From positions 408,501 to 472,500 of the forward strand of contig NZ_BQKC01000001.1 of the NCBI RefSeq assembly GCF_022834715.1: DNA of 64,000 nucleotides, read 5' to 3'. This document shows, piece by piece, positions 31,483-40,968 of this stretch. The stretch's first letter is position 1, and each line of letters begins with the position of its first letter. The position numbers were made by a program, and so were the translations under genes. Origin of the DNA: Granulimonas faecalis (GTDB taxonomy: Bacteria > Actinomycetota > Coriobacteriia > Coriobacteriales > Atopobiaceae). The notes below the pieces were generated by a model. That model was given only the letters and a program-made list of their open reading frames with translations, made no database searches and was not told the origin of the DNA.

Positions 31483-32940
31483 TCAGCTGTAGTCGCGCAG
31501 GTCCGTGCCCAGCACCACGAGTACGTCGGCGTCCGAGGTGTAGCCGGCGCTGGCGTCGATGACGTTCACCTGGCCGCCGAGCACCTTGGCCACGGTCTCG
31601 GCCTTGGCCTTGCCGGCGTCGTTCATGTAGACCACCACGGTGTCGTCGTAGTGGTTGCGGGCGGTGCCGGCGGAGGTGTCGTAGCCGTAACGGGCCAGGC
31701 TGTTGGCCACGCGGCCGGCCAGACCCTCCTCGCCGGCGCCGTTGAGCACCTCCACGGTGCCGGAGTAGTCCGTGCCGTCCTTGTCGGCGCCCGTGTTGGT
31801 GTCAAAGGTCGTGGAGTCGGGGAGGGTGGTGTCGGTGCCGCCGTCGTTCTTCACGTTGACGGTGCCGCCGGCGTCGGTGCCGGTGGGGTCCTCGTCGGCG
31901 CTCGCGTAGGGGGAGAGGCCCTGGTTCACGCGGGTCATCATGGTCTTCCAGGCCTCGGTGTCGCAGATCTCGTACCAGGTGTTGTTGACGTAGCTCGAGG
32001 TGGTGGGCTCCATGCCGGTGTAGACGTCCTTGTCCATGTCGATGCCCTTCATCTGGTTGGCGAGGGACAGGATGTCTGCGAGGGAGAGGTCGGTGGACAC
32101 GGCGTCGGCCATGGACGAGATGGTGGCCGTCATGGTGGCGGGGTCGGAGGCCAGCACCTTCTTCACGATGGCTGCGATGACCATGCGCTGGTTGGCGGCG
32201 CGGTAGAGGTCGCCGTCGCCGTAGGCGTCGTAGGCGTGACGGCTGCGGCAGAGCGTGAGGGCCTGGGCGCCGTTGAGGGTCTGGAGGCCCTTCTTGATGG
32301 GCTCGCCGGCGTAAGGGTCGTCGATGTCGATGGGGACGTCCACCTCGATGCCGCCGAGGGCGTCCACGATGCCCTCGAAGTGGTCGAAGTCGATCTCGGC
32401 GTAGTGGGAGATGGGCACGTCTGCGAACCGGCTCACCACCTGCACGGTGTAGGACGGCCCGCCGAGGGAGTAGGCGGCGTTGATCTTCTGCTTGCCGTGC
32501 TCGCCGAGGTCCACCAGGGTGTCGCGGTGCAGCGACACGAGGGTGACCTGCTTGTCCTTGGGGTCGATGCGGGCCAGCATGATGGAGTCGGTGCGGTAGT
32601 TGGAGGAGTCCTGGCCGTACTCGGCGCTCCCGGCGCGCTCCTCGGACTTGTCCACGCCCAGGAGCAGCATGTAGAACGGGTCCCCCGCCTCGGTGGTGGT
32701 GAGGGTGCCGCGGAGCTTCTGGTCGACGCCGCTGTTGAGGCGCCCCTCGATGTTGGAGAGGTACGCCCACGCGCCCACGGCGCCCAGCGCCACGACGCAC
32801 ACGACGACGAGCGCGAGGACCTTGAGGCCTTTGGAGCGGCTGCGCCTCCTGCGCCTCTCGGCGTAAAGGCCGGCGGCGTCCTCTCGGGAGAGGTGTGCCG
32901 CGTCCTCGGCGGTCGATCTGGCCTTCTTCTTTGACTTCAC
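31483..32940 (-). CDS. LytR-CpsA-Psr (LCP) family protein with LytR_C domain
   Basis: 485 residues from GTG 32940 (CGGAG upstream). Same architecture as the convergent paralogue: basic tail, one membrane helix (VLALVVVCVVALGAVGAWAYL), LCP domain (MLLLGVDKSEERAG, YRTDSIMLARIDP, LVSLHRDTLVDLGEHG, LCRSRHAYDAYGDGDLYRAANQR), linker, and LytR_C (VEVLNGAGEEGLAGRVANSLARYGY). The two share long runs of identity and clearly arose by duplication. It acts in the envelope on final attachment of secondary wall polymers; substrate unknown. Confidence 0.95.
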   Translation of the reverse strand: MKSKKKARSTAEDAAHLSREDAAGLYAERRRRRSRSKGLKVLALVVVCVVALGAVGAWAYLSNIEGRLNSGVDQKLRGTLTTTEAGDPFYMLLLGVDKSEERAGSAEYGQDSSNYRTDSIMLARIDPKDKQVTLVSLHRDTLVDLGEHGKQKINAAYSLGGPSYTVQVVSRFADVPISHYAEIDFDHFEGIVDALGGIEVDVPIDIDDPYAGEPIKKGLQTLNGAQALTLCRSRHAYDAYGDGDLYRAANQRMVIAAIVKKVLASDPATMTATISSMADAVSTDLSLADILSLANQMKGIDMDKDVYTGMEPTTSSYVNNTWYEICDTEAWKTMMTRVNQGLSPYASADEDPTGTDAGGTVNVKNDGGTDTTLPDSTTFDTNTGADKDGTDYSGTVEVLNGAGEEGLAGRVANSLARYGYDTSAGTARNHYDDTVVVYMNDAGKAKAETVAKVLGGQVNVIDASAGYTSDADVLVVLGTDLRDYS

Positions 32941-33269
32941 GGGCGTCTCCGCAGGTCGGTGTGGGTCATCAACGGACAATCGCCCGATTATACCGCGCCG
33001 CACCTGCGGTTATATGGCGGCCCTGTGAACCATGGCGGCACCATCCGGGGGGTTGCCATGGCGCCGCTCGGCCCCCTTCCGGCGCCGCCGCCCCGCGGCC
33101 CCCTCGCCCCGGTGCCGTTGGCGCGGGTGCCCGGGCACTGCTAGGCTCCCAAGAAGGCATTGTTTCCGGTCCGGTAAATCCCACGCACGCGCTGGGAATT
33201 GACGGCCCGTTCTGCGATGCTGTGCCAACGCCGCCACGTGTGGGAGGGCGGCCGTGAACCGGGGGACCC
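32941..33269. other. Divergent intergenic region between LCP and metN
   Basis: No gene seen. Promoters for both neighbours must lie here. I looked for an S-adenosylmethionine riboswitch in front of metN and found no convincing one. TTGACG near 33195 could be a -35 element for metN. Confidence 0.5.
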
Positions 33270-34330
<1,061 letters not shown>

Positions 34331-34334
<4 letters not shown>

Positions 34335-34990
34335 GCCAGGAGATGATCGACCTCCTCGTCACCGGCACGTGGGAGACCCTGTACATGACCGTCGTCTCGA
34401 CGGCCATCGCCTATGTCATCGGCGTCCCGCTCGGCGTGGTGCTCTACATCACCGGTGAGGGCGGCATCGCGCGCAACCGCGCCGTCAACCTGGTGGTGGG
34501 CATCGTCGTCAACGTGCTGCGCTCCATCCCCTTCCTGATCCTGCTCGTGGCCATCCTGCCCTTCACGCGCCTTGTGGTGGGCACCACCATCGGCTCCACG
34601 GCCACCGTCGTGCCGCTCGTGGTGGCCGCCGCGCCCTACGTGGCGCGCATGGTGGAGTCGTCGCTCAAGGAGGTCGACGGCGGGGTCATCGAGGCGGCCC
34701 GCGCCATGGGCTCCTCGCCCTGGCAGGTCGTGGTCAAGGTCCTCATCCCCGAGGCCGGCCCCTCGCTGCTCGTGGGCGCCGCCATCTCGCTGGCCACGAT
34801 CCTGGGCTACTCGGCCATGGCGGGCTTCGTGGGCGGCGGCGGGCTCGGTGCCATCGCCATCAACTACGGCTACTACCGCTACCAGGGAGACGTCATGCTC
34901 GCCACGGTGGCCCTGCTCGCCGTCATCGCGCAGGTCTTCCAGGAGGGCGGCCTCAAGCTGGTTTCCAAGGTGGACAAGCGCCACCGCTGA
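34331..34990 (+). CDS. metI: Methionine ABC transporter permease
   Basis: 219 residues from GTG 34331, four bases inside metN. Five membrane helices; start LLVTGTWETLYMTVVSTAIAYVIGVPLGVVL and coupling-helix region EVDGGVIEAARAMGSSPWQVVVKVLIPEA are typical MetI, as is GGGGLGAIAINYGYYRYQ. Homodimer forms the membrane channel with MetN2 and MetQ. Confidence 0.96.
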
Positions 34991-35032
34991 CACAGACACC
35001 GGGCGCACCGCCCGCTACCCAAGGAGACACCC

Positions 35033-35866
35033 ATGAAGAAGCACCCGATCGCCGCGCGTCTCTGCGCCGTCGCCCTCGCCGTCGTCTGCGTGGCCGGCCT
35101 CGCCGCCTGCGGCCAGTCCGGCTCCTCCTCCGACGGCGACAAGACCATCAAGGTGGGCGCCAGCCCCACCCCCCACGCCCAGATCCTCAACGCCGTGAAG
35201 GACGAGCTCGCCAAGGACGGCTACACCCTCGAGGTCGTGGAATTCAACGACTACATCCTGCCCAACAAGGCCCTTGAGAACGGCGAGCTGGACGCCAACT
35301 ACTTCCAGCACGTGACCTACCTCAACGACTTCAACGAGGAGAACGGCACGCACCTCGTGAACGCCGCGGGCATCCACTTCGAGCCCTTCGGCCTCTATGC
35401 CGGCAAGACCGCCTCGCTCGACGCCCTACCCGACGGCGCGACCGTGGCCGTGCCCAACGACACCACCAACGAGGCCCGCGCCCTGCTCCTCCTGCAGCAG
35501 GAGGGCCTGATCAAGCTCAAGGACGGCGCCGGCCTCAACGCCACCGTGGTGGACATCGTGGAGAACCCCAAGAACCTCAAGATCGAGGAAGTTGAGGCCG
35601 CTCAGTTGCCTCACCACTTGCCTAGCGTTGACATTGCCGCCATCAACGGCAACTACGCGCTGGGTGCCGGCCTCAAGGTCTCCGACGCGCTGGCCACCGA
35701 GTCCGACCAGGGCGAGGCCGCCAAGGCCTACGCCAACATCGTGGCGGTGAAGGACGGTAACCAGGACAGCGAGAAGACCAAGGCCCTCGTGAAGGCCCTC
35801 ACCTCCGAGACGGCCAAGAAGTACATCGACGACACCTACGACGGCGCCGTGGTCACGGTCTTCTAG
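35033..35866 (+). CDS. metQ: Methionine-binding lipoprotein
   Basis: 277 residues from ATG 35033, AAGGAGA upstream. Signal peptide ends in lipobox LAAC. NLPA-family blocks: KVGASPTPHAQILN, YTLEVVEFNDYILPNKALENGELDANYFQH, FEPFGLYAGK, VPNDTTNEARALLLLQQEGLI, INGNYAL. Periplasm-facing methionine receptor for MetNI. Oddly, codons 186-201 (35588-35635) are rich in A/T-ending choices (GAA, GTT, TTG, CCT, AGC, ATT) in a gene otherwise almost purely G/C-ending; protein sequence there stays conserved. Confidence 0.96.
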   Translation: MKKHPIAARLCAVALAVVCVAGLAACGQSGSSSDGDKTIKVGASPTPHAQILNAVKDELAKDGYTLEVVEFNDYILPNKALENGELDANYFQHVTYLNDFNEENGTHLVNAAGIHFEPFGLYAGKTASLDALPDGATVAVPNDTTNEARALLLLQQEGLIKLKDGAGLNATVVDIVENPKNLKIEEVEAAQLPHHLPSVDIAAINGNYALGAGLKVSDALATESDQGEAAKAYANIVAVKDGNQDSEKTKALVKALTSETAKKYIDDTYDGAVVTVF

Positions 35867-35895
35867 GAACAGGTTCTTACAAGGACGGCCCCTCT

Positions 35896-35930
35896 GGCGG
35901 CCGGCGCCCACGAGCGGCGCCGGCCGCCCT
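35896..35930 (+). terminator. Terminator of metNIQ
   Basis: A 13-bp perfect GC stem (35896-35908 with 35916-35928) and seven-base loop followed by CTTCT, 29 bases after the metQ stop. Confidence 0.85.
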
Positions 35931-35941
35931 TCTGTGCGGGG

Positions 35942-36934
35942 CTACAGTAGGAGGTCCCGCCAGCGGGTGAGCCCGGCATAGAGGCGTCCTTGGAGGGAGC
36001 GGAGCGCGCCGTCCGGGGCGGGGAGCGGGCATCTCAGCCGCTCGGCGACTCGGCCTGCCCCCTTGTCGAGCCGGAGTAGGTCGCGCAGGTCGCGGTGGGC
36101 CCACTGCTCCACCCACCAGCCCGTCTGGCGCAGGACGCTGGCCCGGTTCATGTCGTCCTCGGCCACGTTCCGGTTGCCGAAGTGGTGCCTTCCCTGGTAC
36201 TCGACGACCACATGCTCGGCGGGCCACGCCAGATCGGCGTGCAGGGGCGAGTAGCCCAGCTGGCGCTCCTGGGCAGGCGGGAGGTGGATCGCATGGTTGA
36301 GCTGCGGCCGCGGCAGCCCCAGCCCGCCGAGATCTCGGGGCAGGGAGAGCATGCCGGCCGTCGCTACCTCGAGGGGCGACCACCCGTTCTCAAAGGCCAG
36401 CCCCACCAGCCTGCGGACGCGCCTGAGCCCCGGCGTGGCCTCCGGAAGCGAGGAGAGGTAGTCCTCCATGACGGCGCGCCTGCACGGCGGGGAGGTCGGT
36501 CTGTCCCCGCCCGCTCCCGCGAAGCGGCCCAGGAGCTCGCAGGCTGCCCCGAGCAGGGGAGGGTCGTCCGCAAGCGTGGCCGTCTGGAGCAGGGCGAGGG
36601 CCGGGGTCGCCACGGAGACCGTGAGCTCGGTCTCCGGCACCTCCCAGAGGAGGAGGGAGCCCCCGCTCACGGGGCCACCCCACACGTGGGAGGAGAAACC
36701 GCGGTGCCGCGTGCGCGCGTCGGCCCGGGGCACGTAGAGGTGCACGGTTCCGTAGGGCTCGCAGGCGGCGCGGATGGCCTCGAGCTCCCGGTGGCGGGGC
36801 GGGTGCCGGTGGCAGCCGATGTCGTCGAGGGAGTCGTGGGCCCGCACCTCGGTGGGCCGTATGCACAGCGCGCAGGCGCGGTCGCACGCGATGCGGAGGG
36901 CGGTGGGGCCTCCGATGACGATCCTGTGGGCCAT
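35942..36934 (-). CDS. DUF559/Vsr-like nuclease-fold protein with AbiEi-like N-terminal part
   Basis: 330 residues from ATG 36934, preceded by GAGAGGAG. The middle segment (GSLLLWEVPETELTVSVATPALALLQTA) resembles the promoter-reading part of AbiEi-like and DUF559 proteins. The C-terminal 100 residues contain a PD-(D/E)xK-type core: Asp 234 in LHADLAWP, Glu 245 and Gln 247 in VVVEYQGRHHF, and MNRASVLRQTGWWVEQW. The N-terminal CxxC-like pair (CDRACALC) is unusual. Such proteins are frequent, often one or several per genome, in Coriobacteria; no function is proven. Confidence 0.75.
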   Translation of the reverse strand: MAHRIVIGGPTALRIACDRACALCIRPTEVRAHDSLDDIGCHRHPPRHRELEAIRAACEPYGTVHLYVPRADARTRHRGFSSHVWGGPVSGGSLLLWEVPETELTVSVATPALALLQTATLADDPPLLGAACELLGRFAGAGGDRPTSPPCRRAVMEDYLSSLPEATPGLRRVRRLVGLAFENGWSPLEVATAGMLSLPRDLGGLGLPRPQLNHAIHLPPAQERQLGYSPLHADLAWPAEHVVVEYQGRHHFGNRNVAEDDMNRASVLRQTGWWVEQWAHRDLRDLLRLDKGAGRVAERLRCPLPAPDGALRSLQGRLYAGLTRWRDLLL

Positions 36935-37300
36935 GGGGTGCTCCTCTCGGTAGCCGAAAACGCTCTGCGCGATATAAACGACGCAACATGGATAAGAAAC
37001 GCTTGAAAACGGATAAAACGCCCTGTCTTGGAGGTACATGCGCATAAAACAGCATGGAATGCGATTTGATATCGCGCACTCGTCCGGAGGCTCCGCCCGG
37101 AGGTTCTGCCCGGAGGCGCCCAAGGCGCAGGAAGGGTGCTCCGGCCCTGCGGGAGAGGGGCGCCGCGGCCTGGATGGAATCGGACGCCCGGCGTCGGGCC
37201 CCGTCGCTCGGGGTACCATTCTAGGCGAAAACCCGTCGCTCCCCGCGCCCCTCGGCCTGTCCGAGGGCGCTTTGCGCTGTGCGAAAGCGAGACCCCGCCC
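36935..37300. other. Divergent intergenic region upstream of mfd
   Basis: No gene. The left part is A/T-rich and likely holds the nuclease-gene promoter. Three 13-base tandem units beginning CCGGAGG lie at 37084-37122. Confidence 0.55.
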
Positions 37301-40300
37301 ATGTTCATCAACCGCATCGCCCGCCAGCTCCTTTCCGACAAGGGGCTCCGCACCATCGCGTCGCAGCTCCGCGAGGGGGAGGACGCCACCCTCTCGGTGT
37401 CGCAGTCGGGCCGCAACCTCGTGCTCGCCTCCCTCTGGGCGGCGGACCCGCGCCCCTGCCTCTACGTGGTCTCCGGCGAGGAGGCGGCCGACCGCGCCGC
37501 CCACGCCCTCTCGGCCTGGCTCGGCCTCGAGCACGTGATGCGCTACCCCGAGCGTCGCGACCGCCCCTGGAACGAGCGCATCGCCCCCGACATGGCGCAG
37601 CTCGGCTCCCGTACCCGCGCCATGGCGGCGCTGGCGGCCGAGGAGCCCTGCGTCGTGGTGGCCAGCGCCCGCTCGCTCATGCGCCGCGTGCCGCCGGCGG
37701 GCAGCCCCTACTACGCCTCCACCGTGTGGCGCGCCGGCCGGCAGGCGGAGCCCGCCGACGTCGTCGCCGCGCTCCTGGCCTCGGGCTACGTCGACACCGG
37801 CGACGCCGAGGAGCCCGGGTGCTTCTCGGCCCGCGGCGACACCGTGGACGTCTGCCCCGCCCAGGGGACCGGCCCCGTGCGCCTGGAGTTCTTCGGAGAC
37901 GAGATCGACCGCATCCGCCGCGTGGTCCCCTCCACGGGCCAGACCATCGGAGAGCTCCGGGAGGTGGAGCTGCTCCCGGCCCGCGAGTTCGCCCTCACCG
38001 ACGAGACCGTGGCCCGCGCCGAGAAGGCCCTCTACAACCGCGCCAAGGAGTCCTCCGCCGTGGCGGCCGACCTCGAGGCGATCCAGGCCCGCATCCCCAC
38101 GGCCCGCACGGGCCTCTACCTGCGGGAGCTCTACGGCGCCACCGGCACGCCCCTCGACCACGTGGGGCCGTCGACCCTCGTGTGCCTCAACGAGCCCCGG
38201 GCTCTCTTCGACGACTGCCTGCGCGCCACCGACGACCTCGCCTCCTCGGCCCAGGGCGCCGGCGCGACCCTCGACGGCCTCTACACGGCGGCCCGGGAGC
38301 TGGACTTCGGCAACCGCCAGCGGCTGTCGTTCTCGTCCATCGCCACGGCAGGGGCCCAGCGGCCCGTGGAGCTCAAGGTGCGCCAGCCCCAGATCGCCGG
38401 CTCCGACACGCGCCTCCTCGGCCGCGTGCGCCAGCTCGTGAACGACGGCTTCTCCATCGCCTTCGCCGTGCCGGACCGCGGCGCCCGTGAGGCCCTGGAG
38501 CTCACCTTCGGCGACGAGCACGTGCCCTTCTCGGAGGCCCTGGCCGCCGACGCCGCCGGCCGCCTCCCCGTGACCGACCCGCGGGCCCAGGCCGACGCCC
38601 AGGCGCTCCCCCGGGAGAGCGTCACGTTCTTCGACGCCCCGGTGCCCGCCGGCGTGGTGGTGCCCTCCGTGCGCCTGGCGGTCTTCTCGGTGGGCGACCT
38701 CACCTCCCGCATGGCCAAGCGCGGCCGCGGCCGGCAGGTGGACCCCACCCAGGTGACCTTCCCGTTCAAGCCCGGCGACTACGTGGTCCACGCCACCCAC
38801 GGCATCGCGAGGTTCGCCGACATCGTGCGCCGCGAGGTGGCCGGCAAGGAGCGCGACTACTTCCTGCTCGAGTACTCCGAGGGCGACAAGCTCTACGTGC
38901 CGCTGGAGCAGGTTGACCGCATCACCCGCTACGTGGGGCCCGACGGCAACAGCCCGCGCCTCACGCGCCTCAACACGGCCGACTGGTCGCGCGCCACGGC
39001 GAAGGCCCGCAAGAACGCCAAGAAGCTGGCCTTCGACCTGGTGGACCTCTACACGAGGAGGGCGGCCGTCAAAGGTCACGCCTTCGCCCCGGACAACTCC
39101 GAGCAGGCCGACATGGAGGCGAGCTTCTCCTACGCCCTCACGCCCGACCAGGCCAGGGCCGTCGCCGACATCAAGGCAGACATGGAGGCCTCGCGCCCCA
39201 TGGACCGCCTGCTCTGCGGCGACGTGGGGTTCGGCAAGACCGAGGTGGCCCTGCGGGCGGCCTTCAAGTGCGTGCAGGACGGCAAGCAGGTCATGGTGCT
39301 CTGCCCCACGACCATCCTCGCCCAGCAGCACTACGAGACGTTCGAGCGGCGCTTCTCGCCGTTCGGCGTGACCGTGGAGGTGCTCAGCCGCTTCCGCAGC
39401 GCCGCGCAGCAGCGGCGCGCCCTCGAGGGCTTCGCGGCCGGCGAGGTGGACGTGCTCGTCGGCACGCACCGGCTGCTGTCGCGCGACGTCAACCCCAAGG
39501 ACCTCGGCCTCGTGATCGTGGACGAGGAGCAGCGGTTCGGCGTCCAGCACAAGGAGCAGCTCAAGAACCTGCGCGAGCAGGTGGACGTGCTCACGCTCTC
39601 GGCCACGCCCATCCCGCGCACCATGCAGATGAGCCTCTCGGGCGTGCGCGACATGAGCCTCATCATGACGCCGCCCCCCGGCCGCCTGCCGGTGAAGGTG
39701 CACGTGGGGGAGTTCGACCCCGACGTCGTCTCCGACGCCATCCGCACCGAGACCGCCCGCGGCGGCCAGGTGTACTACGTGAGCAACCGCGTGACCACCA
39801 TCGACGAGGCCGTGGGGCGCGTGCACGAGGCCGCTCCCGAGGCCCGCGTGGGTGTGGCCCACGGCCAGATGAGCGCCCGCGAGGTGGAGGACGTCATGGA
39901 GCGCTTCCAGGAGCACGACATCGACGTGCTCGTGGCCACCACCATCATCGAGAGCGGCATCGACAACCCCCACACCAACACCCTCGTCATCGAGGACTCC
40001 CAGCGCCTGGGCCTCGCCCAGCTCTACCAGCTCAAGGGCCGCGTGGGCCGCGGGCGCACCCAGGCCTACGCGTACTTCCTCTTCGACGGCGACAAGCCCC
40101 TCACCGAGGAGGCCACCGAGCGCCTCACGGCCATCAACGAGTACCAGGACCTGGGCAGCGGCATGCGCGTGGCCATGCGCGACCTCGAGATCCGCGGCGC
40201 CGGCTCCCTCGTGGGGGCCGAGCAGCACGGCAACCTCCAGCAGGTGGGCTTCGACCTGTTCACGCAGATGCTGGGTGCCGCCGTCTCGGAGGCCCGCGGC

Positions 40301-40750
40301 GAGGTGGGCGACGTCGAGCCTCCCGAGGTGACCGTGAACCTCTCGGCCGACTTCTACTTCAGCGACGAGTACGTCCCCGAGATCGACAAGCGCGTCATGG
40401 CCTACCGCCGCGTGGCGGCGGCAACGGAGCTCGAGCAGGTGGACCGCCTGGAGAGCGACCTCGCCCGTGAGCACGGCGACCTGCCCGAGGCCGCGCGGAA
40501 CCTCCTGGATCGCCAGCGCATCCGCATCCGCGCCGAGCGCCTGGGCGTCACCTCGGTGGCCCTCACGGGCGGCAGGTTCGTGTTCCTGGGCCACAGCCCC
40601 GACCGCGACGTCACACGGGAGCTCAAGGCGAAGGGGGCTCTCGTGTACCCCAAGACCGCCAAGGTGGCCTACCCGCACCGCGCCGGCGACGACGTGGTGG
40701 CCGGCGCCCTGGCCGTGCTGGAGGCCATGGGCGGCGACGACGGGGAGTGA
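37301..40750 (+). CDS. mfd: Transcription-repair coupling factor
   Basis: 1149 residues from ATG 37301; the ribosome site is weak, and an earlier in-frame start at 37136 would add sequence without family resemblance. Mfd pushes stalled RNA polymerase off DNA and recruits UvrA. Order of modules: UvrB-like domains (1-about 340), RNA polymerase-interacting CarD-like domain (FKPGDYVVHATHGIARFADI, about 487-560), motor domain with Walker A LCGDVGFGKTEVA and DEEQRFGVQHKE, SATPIPRTMQMSLSGVRDM, ATTIIESGIDNP, QLYQLKGRVGRG, and the C-terminal TRCF domain. The nucleotide strand opposite is also open for 1578 codons but is not coding. Confidence 0.97.
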   Translation: MFINRIARQLLSDKGLRTIASQLREGEDATLSVSQSGRNLVLASLWAADPRPCLYVVSGEEAADRAAHALSAWLGLEHVMRYPERRDRPWNERIAPDMAQLGSRTRAMAALAAEEPCVVVASARSLMRRVPPAGSPYYASTVWRAGRQAEPADVVAALLASGYVDTGDAEEPGCFSARGDTVDVCPAQGTGPVRLEFFGDEIDRIRRVVPSTGQTIGELREVELLPAREFALTDETVARAEKALYNRAKESSAVAADLEAIQARIPTARTGLYLRELYGATGTPLDHVGPSTLVCLNEPRALFDDCLRATDDLASSAQGAGATLDGLYTAARELDFGNRQRLSFSSIATAGAQRPVELKVRQPQIAGSDTRLLGRVRQLVNDGFSIAFAVPDRGAREALELTFGDEHVPFSEALAADAAGRLPVTDPRAQADAQALPRESVTFFDAPVPAGVVVPSVRLAVFSVGDLTSRMAKRGRGRQVDPTQVTFPFKPGDYVVHATHGIARFADIVRREVAGKERDYFLLEYSEGDKLYVPLEQVDRITRYVGPDGNSPRLTRLNTADWSRATAKARKNAKKLAFDLVDLYTRRAAVKGHAFAPDNSEQADMEASFSYALTPDQARAVADIKADMEASRPMDRLLCGDVGFGKTEVALRAAFKCVQDGKQVMVLCPTTILAQQHYETFERRFSPFGVTVEVLSRFRSAAQQRRALEGFAAGEVDVLVGTHRLLSRDVNPKDLGLVIVDEEQRFGVQHKEQLKNLREQVDVLTLSATPIPRTMQMSLSGVRDMSLIMTPPPGRLPVKVHVGEFDPDVVSDAIRTETARGGQVYYVSNRVTTIDEAVGRVHEAAPEARVGVAHGQMSAREVEDVMERFQEHDIDVLVATTIIESGIDNPHTNTLVIEDSQRLGLAQLYQLKGRVGRGRTQAYAYFLFDGDKPLTEEATERLTAINEYQDLGSGMRVAMRDLEIRGAGSLVGAEQHGNLQQVGFDLFTQMLGAAVSEARGEVGDVEPPEVTVNLSADFYFSDEYVPEIDKRVMAYRRVAAATELEQVDRLESDLAREHGDLPEAARNLLDRQRIRIRAERLGVTSVALTGGRFVFLGHSPDRDVTRELKAKGALVYPKTAKVAYPHRAGDDVVAGALAVLEAMGGDDGE

Positions 40751-40968
40751 GCCCCTGCGGGCGCCGGAATGATGTACCGGGCCCCGCGCGGGGCGACCCC
40801 TGCGCCGCCTGTGCCAAGATTGATACCGTCCGAGGGGTGCCCGTCGCGGCGCCCCGCAGGAGCGCGGGAAGGGAGCGCCATGCTAGCACCCATACAGCCC
40901 GGCCGGGGCACGACCGGCCGCAGGGCCGCCCGACAGGCGGCGTCCACCGGCGACAGGGAGGTGCGCTG

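Noticed and set aside
33140-33269. S-adenosylmethionine riboswitch before metN
   Set aside because: I looked for the conserved multi-stem core and kink-turn pattern and did not find it.
35942-40678. A continuous minus-strand reading frame of 1578 codons across mfd
   Set aside because: Only the last 330 codons form a protein-like gene with its own ATG and ribosome site. The remainder is antisense to mfd and results from extreme GC at third positions.
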